From the NCBI GenBank assembly GCA_900317755.1, contig ONHZ01000025.1:1-64000 (forward strand): a stretch of DNA of 64,000 bases. The letters run 5' to 3'. Below the pieces are notes generated by a model, which saw nothing but the letters and a program-made list of their open reading frames with translations, had not been told where the DNA came from and ran no database searches. The translations under genes were made by a program, and so were the position numbers. Source of the stretch: an uncultured Lachnospiraceae bacterium. Lineage in GTDB: Bacteria; Bacillota; Clostridia; Lachnospirales; Lachnospiraceae. Below are positions 22,847-31,605 of the stretch, piece by piece. Each line of letters opens with the position of its first letter. Positions within the stretch are counted from its first letter, which is position 1.

Positions 22847-24745
22847 ATGGCAAGCGACGAAGATTATCTTGACAATCTATTAAGTTCTATCAATCAGAAA
22901 AAGAGCGATGTGGAGAAGGCGTCCGTAGAAGAAAAGCGGAAGAATGCAGAACGAATCGCCCAGGAAAATGATATAAAGCCTGAAGATGACTTTCTGAAAG
23001 CGTCAGGCCTTGATCACTATACCGAAAAACCAATCGAAAGAAAAAACCTGAAAAAGGCGTTTTCAGAAGAAGATTTTCTGAAGGAATTTGAAAATGAACT
23101 GAATGATGGCAGTGCGGATAAATTTGTCGAGGAATTCGACAGAGAATTAGATGCTGAGAATAATAAGAATTCTTCCGATGAGCCGTCTCATTCTTTCGAT
23201 GTTACCGAAGGCAGCCGGAATATTTCATTTGCTGATGCGAATGCTCCGGCTGATGAAATCGATGAATTTTCAGGTCTTGATGATGAGACTACTTCTGCTC
23301 CGGATTCATCAGGTGATGATTTTGTCTATGATGATCTTCCGTCAGATAAAAATGCGAAGGAAGACACAGAAGAGCAGAGCTCTGTTCTGGATAATATCGA
23401 CAACATTGTAAAGAACGCGAAAAATGGCGATGTTGGCGATGACATTCATTCTCTTAGTGATTCGGATGAAAATGTCAAAAATATTGAAAATGACATAAAA
23501 GATTCAGAAAAAAGCGCATCAAAAGAGAATACTAAAGAAAATTCTACTTCAGACGATGCCTCTGATTTTGCTGATATTGAACTTCCAGATGATTTTGATC
23601 TGAACGATACCTCTGCAAAAGAGGTGCCACTAATGGATGAAAATGCAGAGAATCAGGATTTGGACTCGCTCCTGGATGGTTCTTCGGAATTTTCTGATCT
23701 TGGCGATATGCTGAATGCAGATGAGAATTCAGAGGAATTGCCTGAATCAAGAGACCAGTTCGAACAGTCTGCAGAGACAGTTGAAAACAATTCAGATGAT
23801 CCATTCGCTGACCTTCAGAATGATGATGCATCCATTTCTGATCTTGAGGGAAATGCTGAGCCTAAAAAAGGCAGCTTCTTTTCAAATTTAATTTCAAAAA
23901 TCAAAAATATTTTTTCAAAGTCTGATGATGAGAATCCTTCTGATGTAGATGGTTTTCCTGATGAAAATCCCAATGATTCGGGAATTGTTGATATTGCGCC
24001 AAAGAATCCATCTACTGATGAGCTTATAAAAGAAGATCAGAAAATCTTAAATGAACTTTCTGATTCGCCGGCTGCACCAGAAGGTTCAGAGGAAAAGGAA
24101 GAACCTAAAAAGAAGGAAAAGAAGAAGAAAGAAAAGAAGAAAAAAGAGAATAAGCCAAAGCCTAAGAAGCAGCCAAAGCCGAAAAAAGTCAAGGCTCCGA
24201 AACCTCCAGACAATTCTCCGAAGATTCCGACTGCAGCCATCGCAATCAATGCCATACTGGCTCTGTCAATTGTTCTTCTTGTAGTGATCATGTCTAATGC
24301 TGTTTCTCACAGGAATCAGCTTGCGACAGCAAAAGAAGATTATGATGCCGGGAATTATCATGAGGCCTATGTACTATTTTCCGGACTGAAGCTGAAAGAC
24401 ACCGATGAGCCATATCTTCGCAAGTCAAAGATCATGTCTTCACTCTCGATCGCTTATGATGAGTACAAGACCTGTATGGATGCAGAGAAATATGATATGG
24501 CGCTTGATGCCCTTGTGAAGGGAGTCCATTATTATAAAGTAAATAAGCCTGTGGCAACAGAACTCCAGATTGACGATATTTATGATGCAATGGAACAAGA
24601 AATTGCCTCTGAATTATCAGACAAATTCGGGCTTTCTGAAGAAGATGCAGAAAACATCTATTCAAAGAAGTCCAGGGTTTTGTACACGGTTTCTATAAAT
24701 GATATTTTGAAACAAAATGGCTATGTAAACGGAGAGACCCAATGA
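22847..24745 (+). CDS. large acidic, mostly disordered membrane protein of unknown function
   Basis: I do not recognise a family. The 632-residue protein begins with a short helical motif (DYLDNLLSSINQKK), then about 390 strongly acidic Asp/Glu/Ser/Asn residues with recurring short amphipathic pieces (DFLKEFENEL, KFVEEFDREL, LDSLLDGSSEFSDL). A Lys/Pro-rich basic block at about 415-455 sits before a single membrane span at about 463-486. The outside C-terminal 146 residues look like a short TPR-type helical repeat (YDAGNYHEAYVLFSGL, AEKYDMALDALVKGVHYY). It begins on the base after the cheV stop and overlaps hisH by four bases. A signalling scaffold tied to chemotaxis is possible, unproven. Confidence 0.8.
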   Translation: MASDEDYLDNLLSSINQKKSDVEKASVEEKRKNAERIAQENDIKPEDDFLKASGLDHYTEKPIERKNLKKAFSEEDFLKEFENELNDGSADKFVEEFDRELDAENNKNSSDEPSHSFDVTEGSRNISFADANAPADEIDEFSGLDDETTSAPDSSGDDFVYDDLPSDKNAKEDTEEQSSVLDNIDNIVKNAKNGDVGDDIHSLSDSDENVKNIENDIKDSEKSASKENTKENSTSDDASDFADIELPDDFDLNDTSAKEVPLMDENAENQDLDSLLDGSSEFSDLGDMLNADENSEELPESRDQFEQSAETVENNSDDPFADLQNDDASISDLEGNAEPKKGSFFSNLISKIKNIFSKSDDENPSDVDGFPDENPNDSGIVDIAPKNPSTDELIKEDQKILNELSDSPAAPEGSEEKEEPKKKEKKKKEKKKKENKPKPKKQPKPKKVKAPKPPDNSPKIPTAAIAINAILALSIVLLVVIMSNAVSHRNQLATAKEDYDAGNYHEAYVLFSGLKLKDTDEPYLRKSKIMSSLSIAYDEYKTCMDAEKYDMALDALVKGVHYYKVNKPVATELQIDDIYDAMEQEIASELSDKFGLSEEDAENIYSKKSRVLYTVSINDILKQNGYVNGETQ

Positions 24746-25347
24746 TAGCAATACTTGATTATGATGCAGGAAATATTCGTTCCGTTGAAAAAGCAGTGAA
24801 ATTCCTTGGAAAAGATGCATGTATCACAAGGGATAAAAATGAGATTTTTAAGGCTTCCCATGTGATTCTGCCTGGCGTAGGTTCCTTTGGGGATGCTATG
24901 GAGCATTTAAATGCGTATGGTCTTACGCCCATCATAAAAAAACTCACGGATGAAAAGATACCGTTCCTTGGCATCTGTCTTGGACTTCAGGTCATCTTTG
25001 AATCGAGTGAGGAAAGTCCTGGAGTAGAAGGTCTTTCTCTTATACCTGGAAAGATAATTAGAATTCCTGATGGAGAAGGCCTAAAGATTCCGCACATCGG
25101 CTGGAATTCACTTCATCTTCAGAATGACGGCAGGTTATTCAAAGGGATTGATGAAGGTGCTTTTACTTATTTTGTACATTCATATTATCTTAAGGCAAAC
25201 GATGAGAATGTGGTAAAAGCAACGACAGAATATGGTGTGACGATTCATGCCTCAGTTGAAAAGAATAATATTTTTGCATGCCAGTTCCATCCGGAAAAGA
25301 GCGGCGAAATTGGACTTCGGATTCTTAACAATTTCCTTTCTATTTGA
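24742..25347 (+). CDS. hisH: imidazole glycerol phosphate synthase, glutaminase subunit
   Basis: Releases ammonia from glutamine and passes it to HisF in histidine synthesis. The 201-residue class I glutamine amidotransferase shows its triad: Cys79 in GICLGLQ, His183 and Glu185 in QFHPEKSG. GVGSFGDAM near 45-53 forms the oxyanion strand. The ATG overlaps the stop of the preceding acidic membrane protein by four bases, an odd neighbour for a histidine gene. hisF follows after 16 bases; hisA lies apart, at 35943 on the other strand. Confidence 0.97.
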   Translation: MIAILDYDAGNIRSVEKAVKFLGKDACITRDKNEIFKASHVILPGVGSFGDAMEHLNAYGLTPIIKKLTDEKIPFLGICLGLQVIFESSEESPGVEGLSLIPGKIIRIPDGEGLKIPHIGWNSLHLQNDGRLFKGIDEGAFTYFVHSYYLKANDENVVKATTEYGVTIHASVEKNNIFACQFHPEKSGEIGLRILNNFLSI

Positions 25348-25363
25348 TTTTTAGGTGTGGCTT

Positions 25364-26122
25364 ATGTATACAAAGAGAATTATTCCATGTCTTGATATTA
25401 ATAACGGCAGGGTTGTAAAGGGAGTTAATTTCGTAGATCTTCGTGATGCCGGTGATCCTGTCGAGGTTGCAAAGGCCTATGATAAGGCAGGTGCTGACGA
25501 GGTCGTATTTCTTGATATTACTGCATCTTCGGATCATAGGAAGACAGTAACAGAGCTTGTTGAAAAGGTCGCATCCCAGCTTTTTATTCCTTTTACAGTT
25601 GGCGGAGGAATCAGGACCGTTGATGATTTCAGGGCAATCCTCCGTGAAGGCGCTGATAAGATTTCAATAAATACTTCTGCCATAGAGAATCCTTCACTCA
25701 TATCTGAAGCAGCTATAAAGTTTGGTTCACAGTGCGTCACAGTTGCAATCGATGCAAAGAAATTTCCTGATGGAAGCTACCACATTTATAAGAATGGCGG
25801 TCGTGTGGACTGCGGCATTGATGCGATAGAATGGGCGAGAAAAGTTGAAAGCCTTGGTGCCGGAGAAATTCTTCTTACAAGTATGGACTGTGATGGCACA
25901 AAGGCTGGTTTTGAGCTTGAACTTACGAAGCTTGTTGCTGAAAATGTTAAGATTCCGGTCATTGCATCAGGCGGTGCAGGAAAGAAAGAAGACTTTCTTG
26001 ATGTATTTAAGATTTCCAATGCCGATGCTGCACTCGCTGCTTCGCTGTTTCATTATAAGGAATTGGAAATCAGAGGCCTGAAGGAATATCTTCGTGAGAA
26101 CGATGTTCCGGTCAGACTATAG
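25364..26122 (+). CDS. hisF: imidazole glycerol phosphate synthase, cyclase subunit
   Basis: TIM-barrel enzyme that uses ammonia from HisH to make imidazole glycerol phosphate and AICAR. The 252-residue protein has the catalytic Asp11 in IPCLDINNG and Asp near 130 in AIDAKK, with the two phosphate-binding turns GGGIRT and ASGGAG. I start at ATG 25364 ([11 protein letters not shown]), which has the usual spacing to Asp11; an in-frame GTG at 25355 would add three residues. AICAR, its by-product, is the substrate of the AICAR transformylase encoded 1.7 kb downstream. Confidence 0.97.
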   Translation: MYTKRIIPCLDINNGRVVKGVNFVDLRDAGDPVEVAKAYDKAGADEVVFLDITASSDHRKTVTELVEKVASQLFIPFTVGGGIRTVDDFRAILREGADKISINTSAIENPSLISEAAIKFGSQCVTVAIDAKKFPDGSYHIYKNGGRVDCGIDAIEWARKVESLGAGEILLTSMDCDGTKAGFELELTKLVAENVKIPVIASGGAGKKEDFLDVFKISNADAALAASLFHYKELEIRGLKEYLRENDVPVRL

Positions 26123-26192
26123 AATTTTCTGATATTTCCTGTGGGGCAACATACTTTACAGTAATGTCTGCATTTGCTTAGAAAGGCGCATA

Positions 26193-26876
26193 ATGCTACC
26201 AGAACTTCCTTCTGACTGGTGGGAGCTTCTGTCAGCGGAATATACGAAGCCGTATTATTCCAAGCTGATCGAGACACTTGAAAAAGAATATTCAGAGCAT
26301 ACAATATTTCCGCCTGTAGAGGACCTTTTCAGTGCGTTCAGGTTTACGTCTGTTGACCACCTGAAGGTCGTCATATTAGGGCAGGATCCGTATCACGAAA
26401 AAGGACAGGCGATGGGACTTTCATTTTCGGTCCGGCCGGGGGTGAAGATTCCGCCATCTCTTCAGAATATATATAAAGAGATTTCATCGGAATATGGCTA
26501 CACGGATTTTGCGCCGGCAAGCGGAGATCTCCGTGGCTGGGCAGAGCAGGGGGTGCTCCTATTAAATACAGTGCTCACCGTCCGTGAAGGGGCTGCACGA
26601 TCACACCATGGCATCGGATGGGAGCATTTCACAGATGCGTGCATTTCAAAAATCGATTCGCTTTCTCAGCCGGTCGTATTCATGCTCTGGGGAAATGATG
26701 CAAAGTCGAAGATTCCGCTTCTTCGAAATCCTTCGCATCTCATCCTCTCTTCGGCGCATCCGAGCCCGTTCTCTGCAAGCTATGGATTTTTCGGAAATGG
26801 GCACTTCAAGAAATGCGACGCGTACCTGTCCGAGCATGGCGTTACGCCAATCGACTGGACGAGGACGGGACTATGA
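26193..26876 (+). CDS. ung: uracil-DNA glycosylase
   Basis: Removes uracil from DNA at the start of base excision repair. The 227-residue family 1 enzyme has the water-activating motif GQDPYH with Asp65, the uracil-binding LLLNTVLTVREG near 117-128, and the catalytic-His loop HPSPFSASYGFFGNGHF near 190-206. GAAAGGCG precedes ATG 26193. A structured repeat starts ten bases after the stop codon and separates it from purO. Confidence 0.97.
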   Translation: MLPELPSDWWELLSAEYTKPYYSKLIETLEKEYSEHTIFPPVEDLFSAFRFTSVDHLKVVILGQDPYHEKGQAMGLSFSVRPGVKIPPSLQNIYKEISSEYGYTDFAPASGDLRGWAEQGVLLLNTVLTVREGAARSHHGIGWEHFTDACISKIDSLSQPVVFMLWGNDAKSKIPLLRNPSHLILSSAHPSPFSASYGFFGNGHFKKCDAYLSEHGVTPIDWTRTGL

Positions 26877-26885
26877 ATTACTGTA

Positions 26886-27043
26886 TACTCGAGCGCGAGC
26901 ACGGCAAAACTGTCTCAAAGCGAGTCTTGATTTTACTCGTTGCTTAGCGAATTCGAGCCGTCAGGCGAAGAATGAGCTTACGCAACGCAAGCAAAAATCA
27001 CGAAGCCGAGAGGCGCCTCGCGTGAGACAGCATTGTCCGTGCG
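26886..27043. repeat. about 160-nt structured intergenic repeat (full copy) between ung and purO
   Basis: The ends pair in three blocks: 26886-26891 with 27038-27043, 26899-26904 with 27027-27032, and 26910-26917 with 27013-27020, all exact. Smaller hairpins lie inside, such as CGAGT/ACTCG near 26921-26939 and the palindrome GAGGCGCCTC near 27009. Positions 26891-26957 match the reverse complement of 28-94 at about 80% identity. Reading frames across it are not convincing. It ends 25 bases before the purO ribosome site. Confidence 0.75.
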
Positions 27044-27080
27044 GGAGCGAGTATTAATGGATAAATATAAGGAGATTAGC

Positions 27081-27794
27081 ATGGAAATTAAGTCATTAGC
27101 AAAAGAATTGAGCGGTAACACATACCCGGGACGAGGCATCGTCGTCGGCGTGACGCCTTGTGGGCAATTTGCAGTTACAGCATATTTCATTATGGGCCGT
27201 TCGGAGAATTCCAGAAACAGAGTGTTCGTAGAGGATGGCGAGGGCATCCGTACCGAAGCTTTCGATCCTTTGAAGATGGAAGATCCAAGCCTCATCATCT
27301 ATGCACCAGTCCGCGTCCTTGGAAACCAGACGATTGTCACAAATGGTGATCAGACGGATACGATTTACGACTTTCTGAAGGAAGGAAAGTGCCTCGGTAA
27401 GGCGCTTCATACGAGGACCTTTGAACCTGATGCACCGAACTACACGCCTAGGATTTCAGCCCTTATGAATGTAAAGGATGGCGCATTTTCATATAAGCTT
27501 TCCATCTTAAAGTCTGCAGAGGGAAATCCAGACTGCACGCTCCGTTATATTTATTCATATGACAAGCCGCTTGCAGGTGAAGGGCGTTTCATCCACACGT
27601 ACATGGGTGATGGTAACCCGCTTCCATCTTTTGAGGGCGATCCAACCCGTGTTGACATCAAGGGCTCCATAGACGAATTCACCGATCTCGTCTGGACCAA
27701 CCTGAACCCGGACAACAAAGTCTCCCTTTTCGTCCGCTATATCGATATCGCAACTGGAAAATATGAGACACGCATTGTTAATAAGAACAAATAA
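27081..27794 (+). CDS. purO: IMP cyclohydrolase, stand-alone
   Basis: Closes FAICAR to IMP, the last step of purine synthesis. The 237-residue protein belongs to the PurO-like IMP cyclohydrolase family; visible hallmarks are NTYPGRGIVVG near residues 12-22, FIMGRSENSRNRVF near 37-50, NGDQTDTIYDF near 89-99, and EPDAPNYTPRIS near 114-125. I use ATG 27081, with AAGGAG six bases upstream; the in-frame GTG at 27033 lies in the repeat. The gene for AICAR transformylase follows after 20 bases, so the two activities that most bacteria fuse in PurH are separate here. Confidence 0.92.
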   Translation: MEIKSLAKELSGNTYPGRGIVVGVTPCGQFAVTAYFIMGRSENSRNRVFVEDGEGIRTEAFDPLKMEDPSLIIYAPVRVLGNQTIVTNGDQTDTIYDFLKEGKCLGKALHTRTFEPDAPNYTPRISALMNVKDGAFSYKLSILKSAEGNPDCTLRYIYSYDKPLAGEGRFIHTYMGDGNPLPSFEGDPTRVDIKGSIDEFTDLVWTNLNPDNKVSLFVRYIDIATGKYETRIVNKNK

Positions 27795-27814
27795 TTATTA
27801 CTTAGGAGGAACAC

Positions 27815-28993
27815 ATGAAAGAACTAGAATTGAAGTACGGCTGCAACCCAAATCAGAAGCCATCCCGCATTTACATGGAGGAAGGCGAGCTTCCTGTCAC
27901 AGTATTAAACGGTAAGCCAGGCTACATTAATTTCCTTGATGCCTTAAATGGCTGGCAGCTTGTAAGCGAGCTTAAGAAGGCAACAGGAATCGCTGCCGCT
28001 ACATCTTTTAAGCATGTATCACCGGCAGGCGCAGCAGTCGGTCTTCCACTTTCAGATGTTCTGAAGAAGATCTACTGGGTTGATGACATGGACATGGAGT
28101 TCACCCCTCTTGCAAATGCTTATGCAAGAGCCAGAGGTGCTGACAGAATGTCTTCCTTCGGTGACTTTATTTCTCTTTCAGATGTCTGCGATGTTCCTAC
28201 AGCAAAGCTTATCCGCCGCGAGGTTTCAGACGGCGTTATTGCACCTGGTTATGAACCTGAGGCACTCGAGATCCTGAAGCAGAAGAAAAAAGGAAATTAT
28301 AATGTCATCCAGATCGATCCTGATTATGTTCCTGCACCAATTGAGAAGAAGCAGGTATTTGGCATTACTTTTGAGCAGGGCAGAAATGAACTTCACATCG
28401 GTCCTGATTTCTTCGACAAGATTGTCACAAAAAATAAGAATCTCACAGAAGAGGCAAAGCGTGACCTTGCAATTTCCATGATTACGCTGAAGTATACCCA
28501 GTCAAATTCAGTCTGCTATGTAAAGGACGGCCAGGCAATCGGAATCGGTGCAGGACAGCAGTCAAGAGTTCACTGCACAAGACTTGCAGGCTCAAAGGCA
28601 GACAACTGGTATTTAAGACAGAATCCAAAGGTATTAAACCTTCCATTCCGTGATGATGTAAAGCGTCCGGACAGGGATAATGCAATCGATATCTATATAG
28701 GTGCAGATAATCAGGACGTCCTTGCTGATGGCAAGTGGGAGAGGGTATTTACTGTTAAGCCAGAGCGTTTTACTGCAGAGGAAAAGAGAGCATGGCTTGA
28801 TACGCTGACAGGCGTTTCACTTGGCTCGGATGCATTCTTCCCATTTGGCGACAATATCGACCGTGCTGCAAAGAGCGGTGTAACCTATGTCGCAGAGCCG
28901 GGTGGTTCAATCCGTGATGACCAGGTCATCGAGACAGCTGATTCTTATGGTATGGTGATGAGCTTTACAGGAATCAGGCTTTTCCATCACTGA
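27815..28993 (+). CDS. purH: AICAR formyltransferase (PurH domain without cyclohydrolase)
   Basis: Formylates AICAR to FAICAR using 10-formyl-tetrahydrofolate. The 392-residue protein matches only the transformylase half of bifunctional PurH; the N-terminal MGS-like IMP cyclohydrolase domain is absent. Visible motifs are KYGCNPNQKPS near residue 7-17, ATSFKHVSPAGAAVG near 61-75 (catalytic Lys-His), IGIGAGQQSRVHC near 246-258 and GSDAFFPFGDNID near 338-350. AGGAGG stands before the ATG. With purO it replaces full PurH. Its terminator lies inside the convergent tmcAL gene. Confidence 0.95.
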   Translation: MKELELKYGCNPNQKPSRIYMEEGELPVTVLNGKPGYINFLDALNGWQLVSELKKATGIAAATSFKHVSPAGAAVGLPLSDVLKKIYWVDDMDMEFTPLANAYARARGADRMSSFGDFISLSDVCDVPTAKLIRREVSDGVIAPGYEPEALEILKQKKKGNYNVIQIDPDYVPAPIEKKQVFGITFEQGRNELHIGPDFFDKIVTKNKNLTEEAKRDLAISMITLKYTQSNSVCYVKDGQAIGIGAGQQSRVHCTRLAGSKADNWYLRQNPKVLNLPFRDDVKRPDRDNAIDIYIGADNQDVLADGKWERVFTVKPERFTAEEKRAWLDTLTGVSLGSDAFFPFGDNIDRAAKSGVTYVAEPGGSIRDDQVIETADSYGMVMSFTGIRLFHH

Positions 28994-30229
28994 TCAATTC
29001 CTTACATTTGTGATACTGAATTTCCGGGAAGTCTCTCTTTCAATGTGCTTCCCGGTTTTTTGTGTCTGGATGACGCGATATAGATCAGAGCAGAAGATGT
29101 CCTGATTGAGCGAGTGGATTGCTGTTTTATTATTAAATGATTTTGTCTCTGAATATTCGACGAAAAATGGGACCAGCGCCCGTGTTTTCATGCATGATAA
29201 TAATTTTGCCCCACGCTCACTGAAGCCTAAAATATGAAGATATGGACAGAAATGGGCATCACGGAATTTTTCACGCTCTGTTTCTGTCATATTAAGATAA
29301 ATATGGCAAAGCGCCCTGGAAATACGGGATGCTGTGACATTCTTCGGTGTCATTGTTCTTACAAATGAACTGAATGAAATGAATTCATCGCGTTCGTTCA
29401 TAATACGGTTTGACAGGTCAGAATTTATGTCAGCATATTTATCGAACTTCTTTAATTCATAAAGCTTTGAATGAAGAATCGATGAAAAATCATCTTCAAA
29501 TACAATTTCGTTTGCATGATACTTTTCGAGAAGCTTCTCATAAGAATATTCCGGCATAACAGCTGACAGCCGTGATAAATCATGGGCTTTCACTAATTCA
29601 CGGATATTCGTGGATGATGTGAAATTCATGTCTATTTTTCGCTCATGATGATTCACGAAATTTCTTGAGACGCAGTGAGGCAGAATATATGCCTTTGATT
29701 TGAGAAGATGTCTCATGTAGTAGATGCCAAGAAGATTGTTTGCACTTGAGAAAAGACTGACATATTTTTCATCATTTGTGACATTTTTTAGTGCCTTCGC
29801 AACAGCCTGCGGATATGTGAACCCCTGCCGCATGAAGTTTGAAATATCTGTGCTCATAAGCTCAGGCTCATCATTCAGAATCCTGGCGGCCTTTTCAAAA
29901 AGATTGATTCCGGCAGTTTCGGCACCAAAGATCAGGTCTGTCACGATTCCGGTATTTCTCAAGGCATAGAAACCGCTTTCACAGAAATAGTCAGCACTTG
30001 AGGTAGCAGCAATAGATGGAATTTCAATTACAAGATCTACTCCTTCGTGAATGGCAATATCTGCACGGGTATATTTGTCAAGAAGGGCAGGAGTACCACG
30101 CTGGGTGAAGTCGCCGCTCATTGTAGTAATAATGTAATCACTTCGTAAATAATTTTTTGCGTAATCAATTAAATATTTATGACCATTATGTAAGGGATTG
30201 AATTCTGCGACTATGCCTGTTATTTTCAT
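28994..30229 (-). CDS. tmcAL: tRNA(Met) cytidine acetate ligase
   Basis: Makes N4-acetylcytidine at the wobble base of elongator tRNA-Met from acetate and ATP. The 411-residue nucleotidyltransferase shows the opening GIVAEFNPLHNGHKYLID (residues about 4-21) with the HxGH-type nucleotide motif, TTMSGDFTQRGTPALLDKY near 35-53, and SSTNIRE near 205-211. The stop codon touches the purH stop codon from the other strand. GAGG lies just before the start. A 15-codon reading frame ends on its start codon (30226-30273). The 3' end carries the purH terminator on the opposite strand. Confidence 0.93.
   Translation of the reverse strand: MKITGIVAEFNPLHNGHKYLIDYAKNYLRSDYIITTMSGDFTQRGTPALLDKYTRADIAIHEGVDLVIEIPSIAATSSADYFCESGFYALRNTGIVTDLIFGAETAGINLFEKAARILNDEPELMSTDISNFMRQGFTYPQAVAKALKNVTNDEKYVSLFSSANNLLGIYYMRHLLKSKAYILPHCVSRNFVNHHERKIDMNFTSSTNIRELVKAHDLSRLSAVMPEYSYEKLLEKYHANEIVFEDDFSSILHSKLYELKKFDKYADINSDLSNRIMNERDEFISFSSFVRTMTPKNVTASRISRALCHIYLNMTETEREKFRDAHFCPYLHILGFSERGAKLLSCMKTRALVPFFVEYSETKSFNNKTAIHSLNQDIFCSDLYRVIQTQKTGKHIERETSRKFSITNVRN
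29024..29061 (+). terminator. purH terminator inside the 3' end of tmcAL
   Basis: CCGGGAAG (29024-29031) pairs with CTTCCCGG (29048-29055), then six T. It acts in the purH direction and lies within tmcAL codons. Confidence 0.85.
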
Positions 30230-30273
30230 ATTGCCTCGAGATAAGGAAAACGATGGGAAGATAATGAAAACAT
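30226..30273 (-). other. possible 15-codon leader peptide before tmcAL
   Basis: An ATG follows GGGAGG by three bases and opens 15 codons (MFSLSSHRFPYLEAI) whose stop overlaps the tmcAL start. The spacing is short for a ribosome site. It could couple translation, or be chance. Confidence 0.25.
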
Positions 30274-30302
30274 TTTCCTCCCTAAATAGTTTAATAAAAA
30301 TT

Positions 30303-30332
30303 TTAATATTACTTTAACATATATGTTATAAT
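30303..30332 (+). promoter_or_regulatory. promoter before fliB
   Basis: TTAATA, 18 bases, TATAAT. The -10 is perfect, the -35 weak. It lies 50 bases before ATG 30382. Confidence 0.55.
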
Positions 30333-30381
30333 TTATGCAAGATGAAATTTTATTATTTGTAAACTTTTTTAATATATTTCT

Positions 30382-31536
30382 ATGAACGTAAAAGCTATAG
30401 ACCTCGTAAAAAAATTCCAATGCCTGAATAAAGAATGTCCATTTAATTGCTGCCATGGCTGGAAAATTCCTGTGGATGATGAGACTTACGCTAATTTTCA
30501 AGCTGAACCTGGGATGAAAGGAAAATGCATTCGAATGGCTGTCACTGGAAAGGATGACCACTTTATCAGGAAACTATTTGGACATTGTCCTTTTCTTACA
30601 AAAGAAAAATTATGCAGCTTCGAACTAAAAGGCAGGCAGGACCTCATGGCACTTATATGCAGGGAATACCCAAAGGAACCTGTATTATATTCTGATTTTG
30701 AGGAGATTACGCTGGAACTTTCCTGCTATGAAGCGGCCAGATTATTTATTGAAAATCCCGGAAGGCAGCATTTTTCAGATTATCCGGAAATGACTCCGTT
30801 CTGGATTGTAGAAAATGACGATGAAAAATTTCTCAAATTTCTTATGAAGGACAGACAGAAAATCGATGACTTTATCTGGCAGGGCGGGGAATCGCTCACT
30901 GATATGATTTATGACTTATACTTTTACATTTACAGGGAACACAGCCTGATCGTAAGAAACAGACTTGATGAACTTTCTAAGATTCATATTAACGATGACA
31001 ATACGAAAATCGAAGATGCAGAATTCATAAAGGATGATGACAAATTTTCACTTGTAAAGAAGCCGGGATATGCCTTTTTCCCGGTCAGGACAATGGACAG
31101 GATGATCATAAATCATGTAAATTATGGGAATTTGTCCCTGAGGGAGCCCGGATTTTATAAAATTTTGAAGGACTATGATGACCTTTTTGGAAAGATGTCC
31201 ATAAGCCGACTGGATAATTTTTTCAATGAAGAAATGGAAAATATGACTGCGGAGAATCCATGGTTAATTTATAAATACAGATCATATTTTTCATATAATA
31301 TTAATCAGCTGTATCTTAAGAGCTATGAGACTTACTTTGTCCTGAGACAATATTTATTTTCAGTTTTATATTTGGAGTTTCTGATGCTCTTTGATCTGGC
31401 GGAAACTAAGAAGAAAAAGAGGCCTCTTACGAAGGAAGAACAGACTGAAATCTTAATGTATACAGAGCACGGAGTGCGCCATAATCCAGCTCTTACGGAC
31501 AATCTTTTTGCTATCATAAGGCAGGAATTTCTTTAA
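30382..31536 (+). CDS. fliB: FliB-type flagellin lysine N-methylase
   Basis: A 384-residue Cys-rich protein of the FliB family, which methylates lysines of flagellin and probably binds an Fe-S cluster. The N-terminal signature FQCLNKECPFNCCHGWKI is at residues about 12-29, and further cysteines follow in GHCPFLTKEKLCSF and ALICREYPKEP, then LELSCYEA. No flagellin or flagellar gene is in the window, so the substrate must be encoded elsewhere. With cheV it points to a motile cell. Confidence 0.88.
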   Translation: MNVKAIDLVKKFQCLNKECPFNCCHGWKIPVDDETYANFQAEPGMKGKCIRMAVTGKDDHFIRKLFGHCPFLTKEKLCSFELKGRQDLMALICREYPKEPVLYSDFEEITLELSCYEAARLFIENPGRQHFSDYPEMTPFWIVENDDEKFLKFLMKDRQKIDDFIWQGGESLTDMIYDLYFYIYREHSLIVRNRLDELSKIHINDDNTKIEDAEFIKDDDKFSLVKKPGYAFFPVRTMDRMIINHVNYGNLSLREPGFYKILKDYDDLFGKMSISRLDNFFNEEMENMTAENPWLIYKYRSYFSYNINQLYLKSYETYFVLRQYLFSVLYLEFLMLFDLAETKKKKRPLTKEEQTEILMYTEHGVRHNPALTDNLFAIIRQEFL

Positions 31537-31560
31537 ATTTGTACAATTTTATGTTATACT
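31532..31560 (+). promoter_or_regulatory. promoter before carD
   Basis: TTTAAA, 17 bases, TATACT. The -35 overlaps the fliB stop codon. ATG 31606 is about 45 bases downstream. Confidence 0.5.
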
Positions 31561-31605
31561 TCAACTGTTGATTAGCGGATTGATTTTTAGATTTCAGGTG
31601 ATTAG

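Noticed and set aside
26584..27057. A 157-codon reading frame crossing ung and the intergenic repeat
   Set aside because: It overlaps ung in another frame, has no ribosome site, and its sequence is low-quality Arg/Ser-rich; the repeat explains the open frame.
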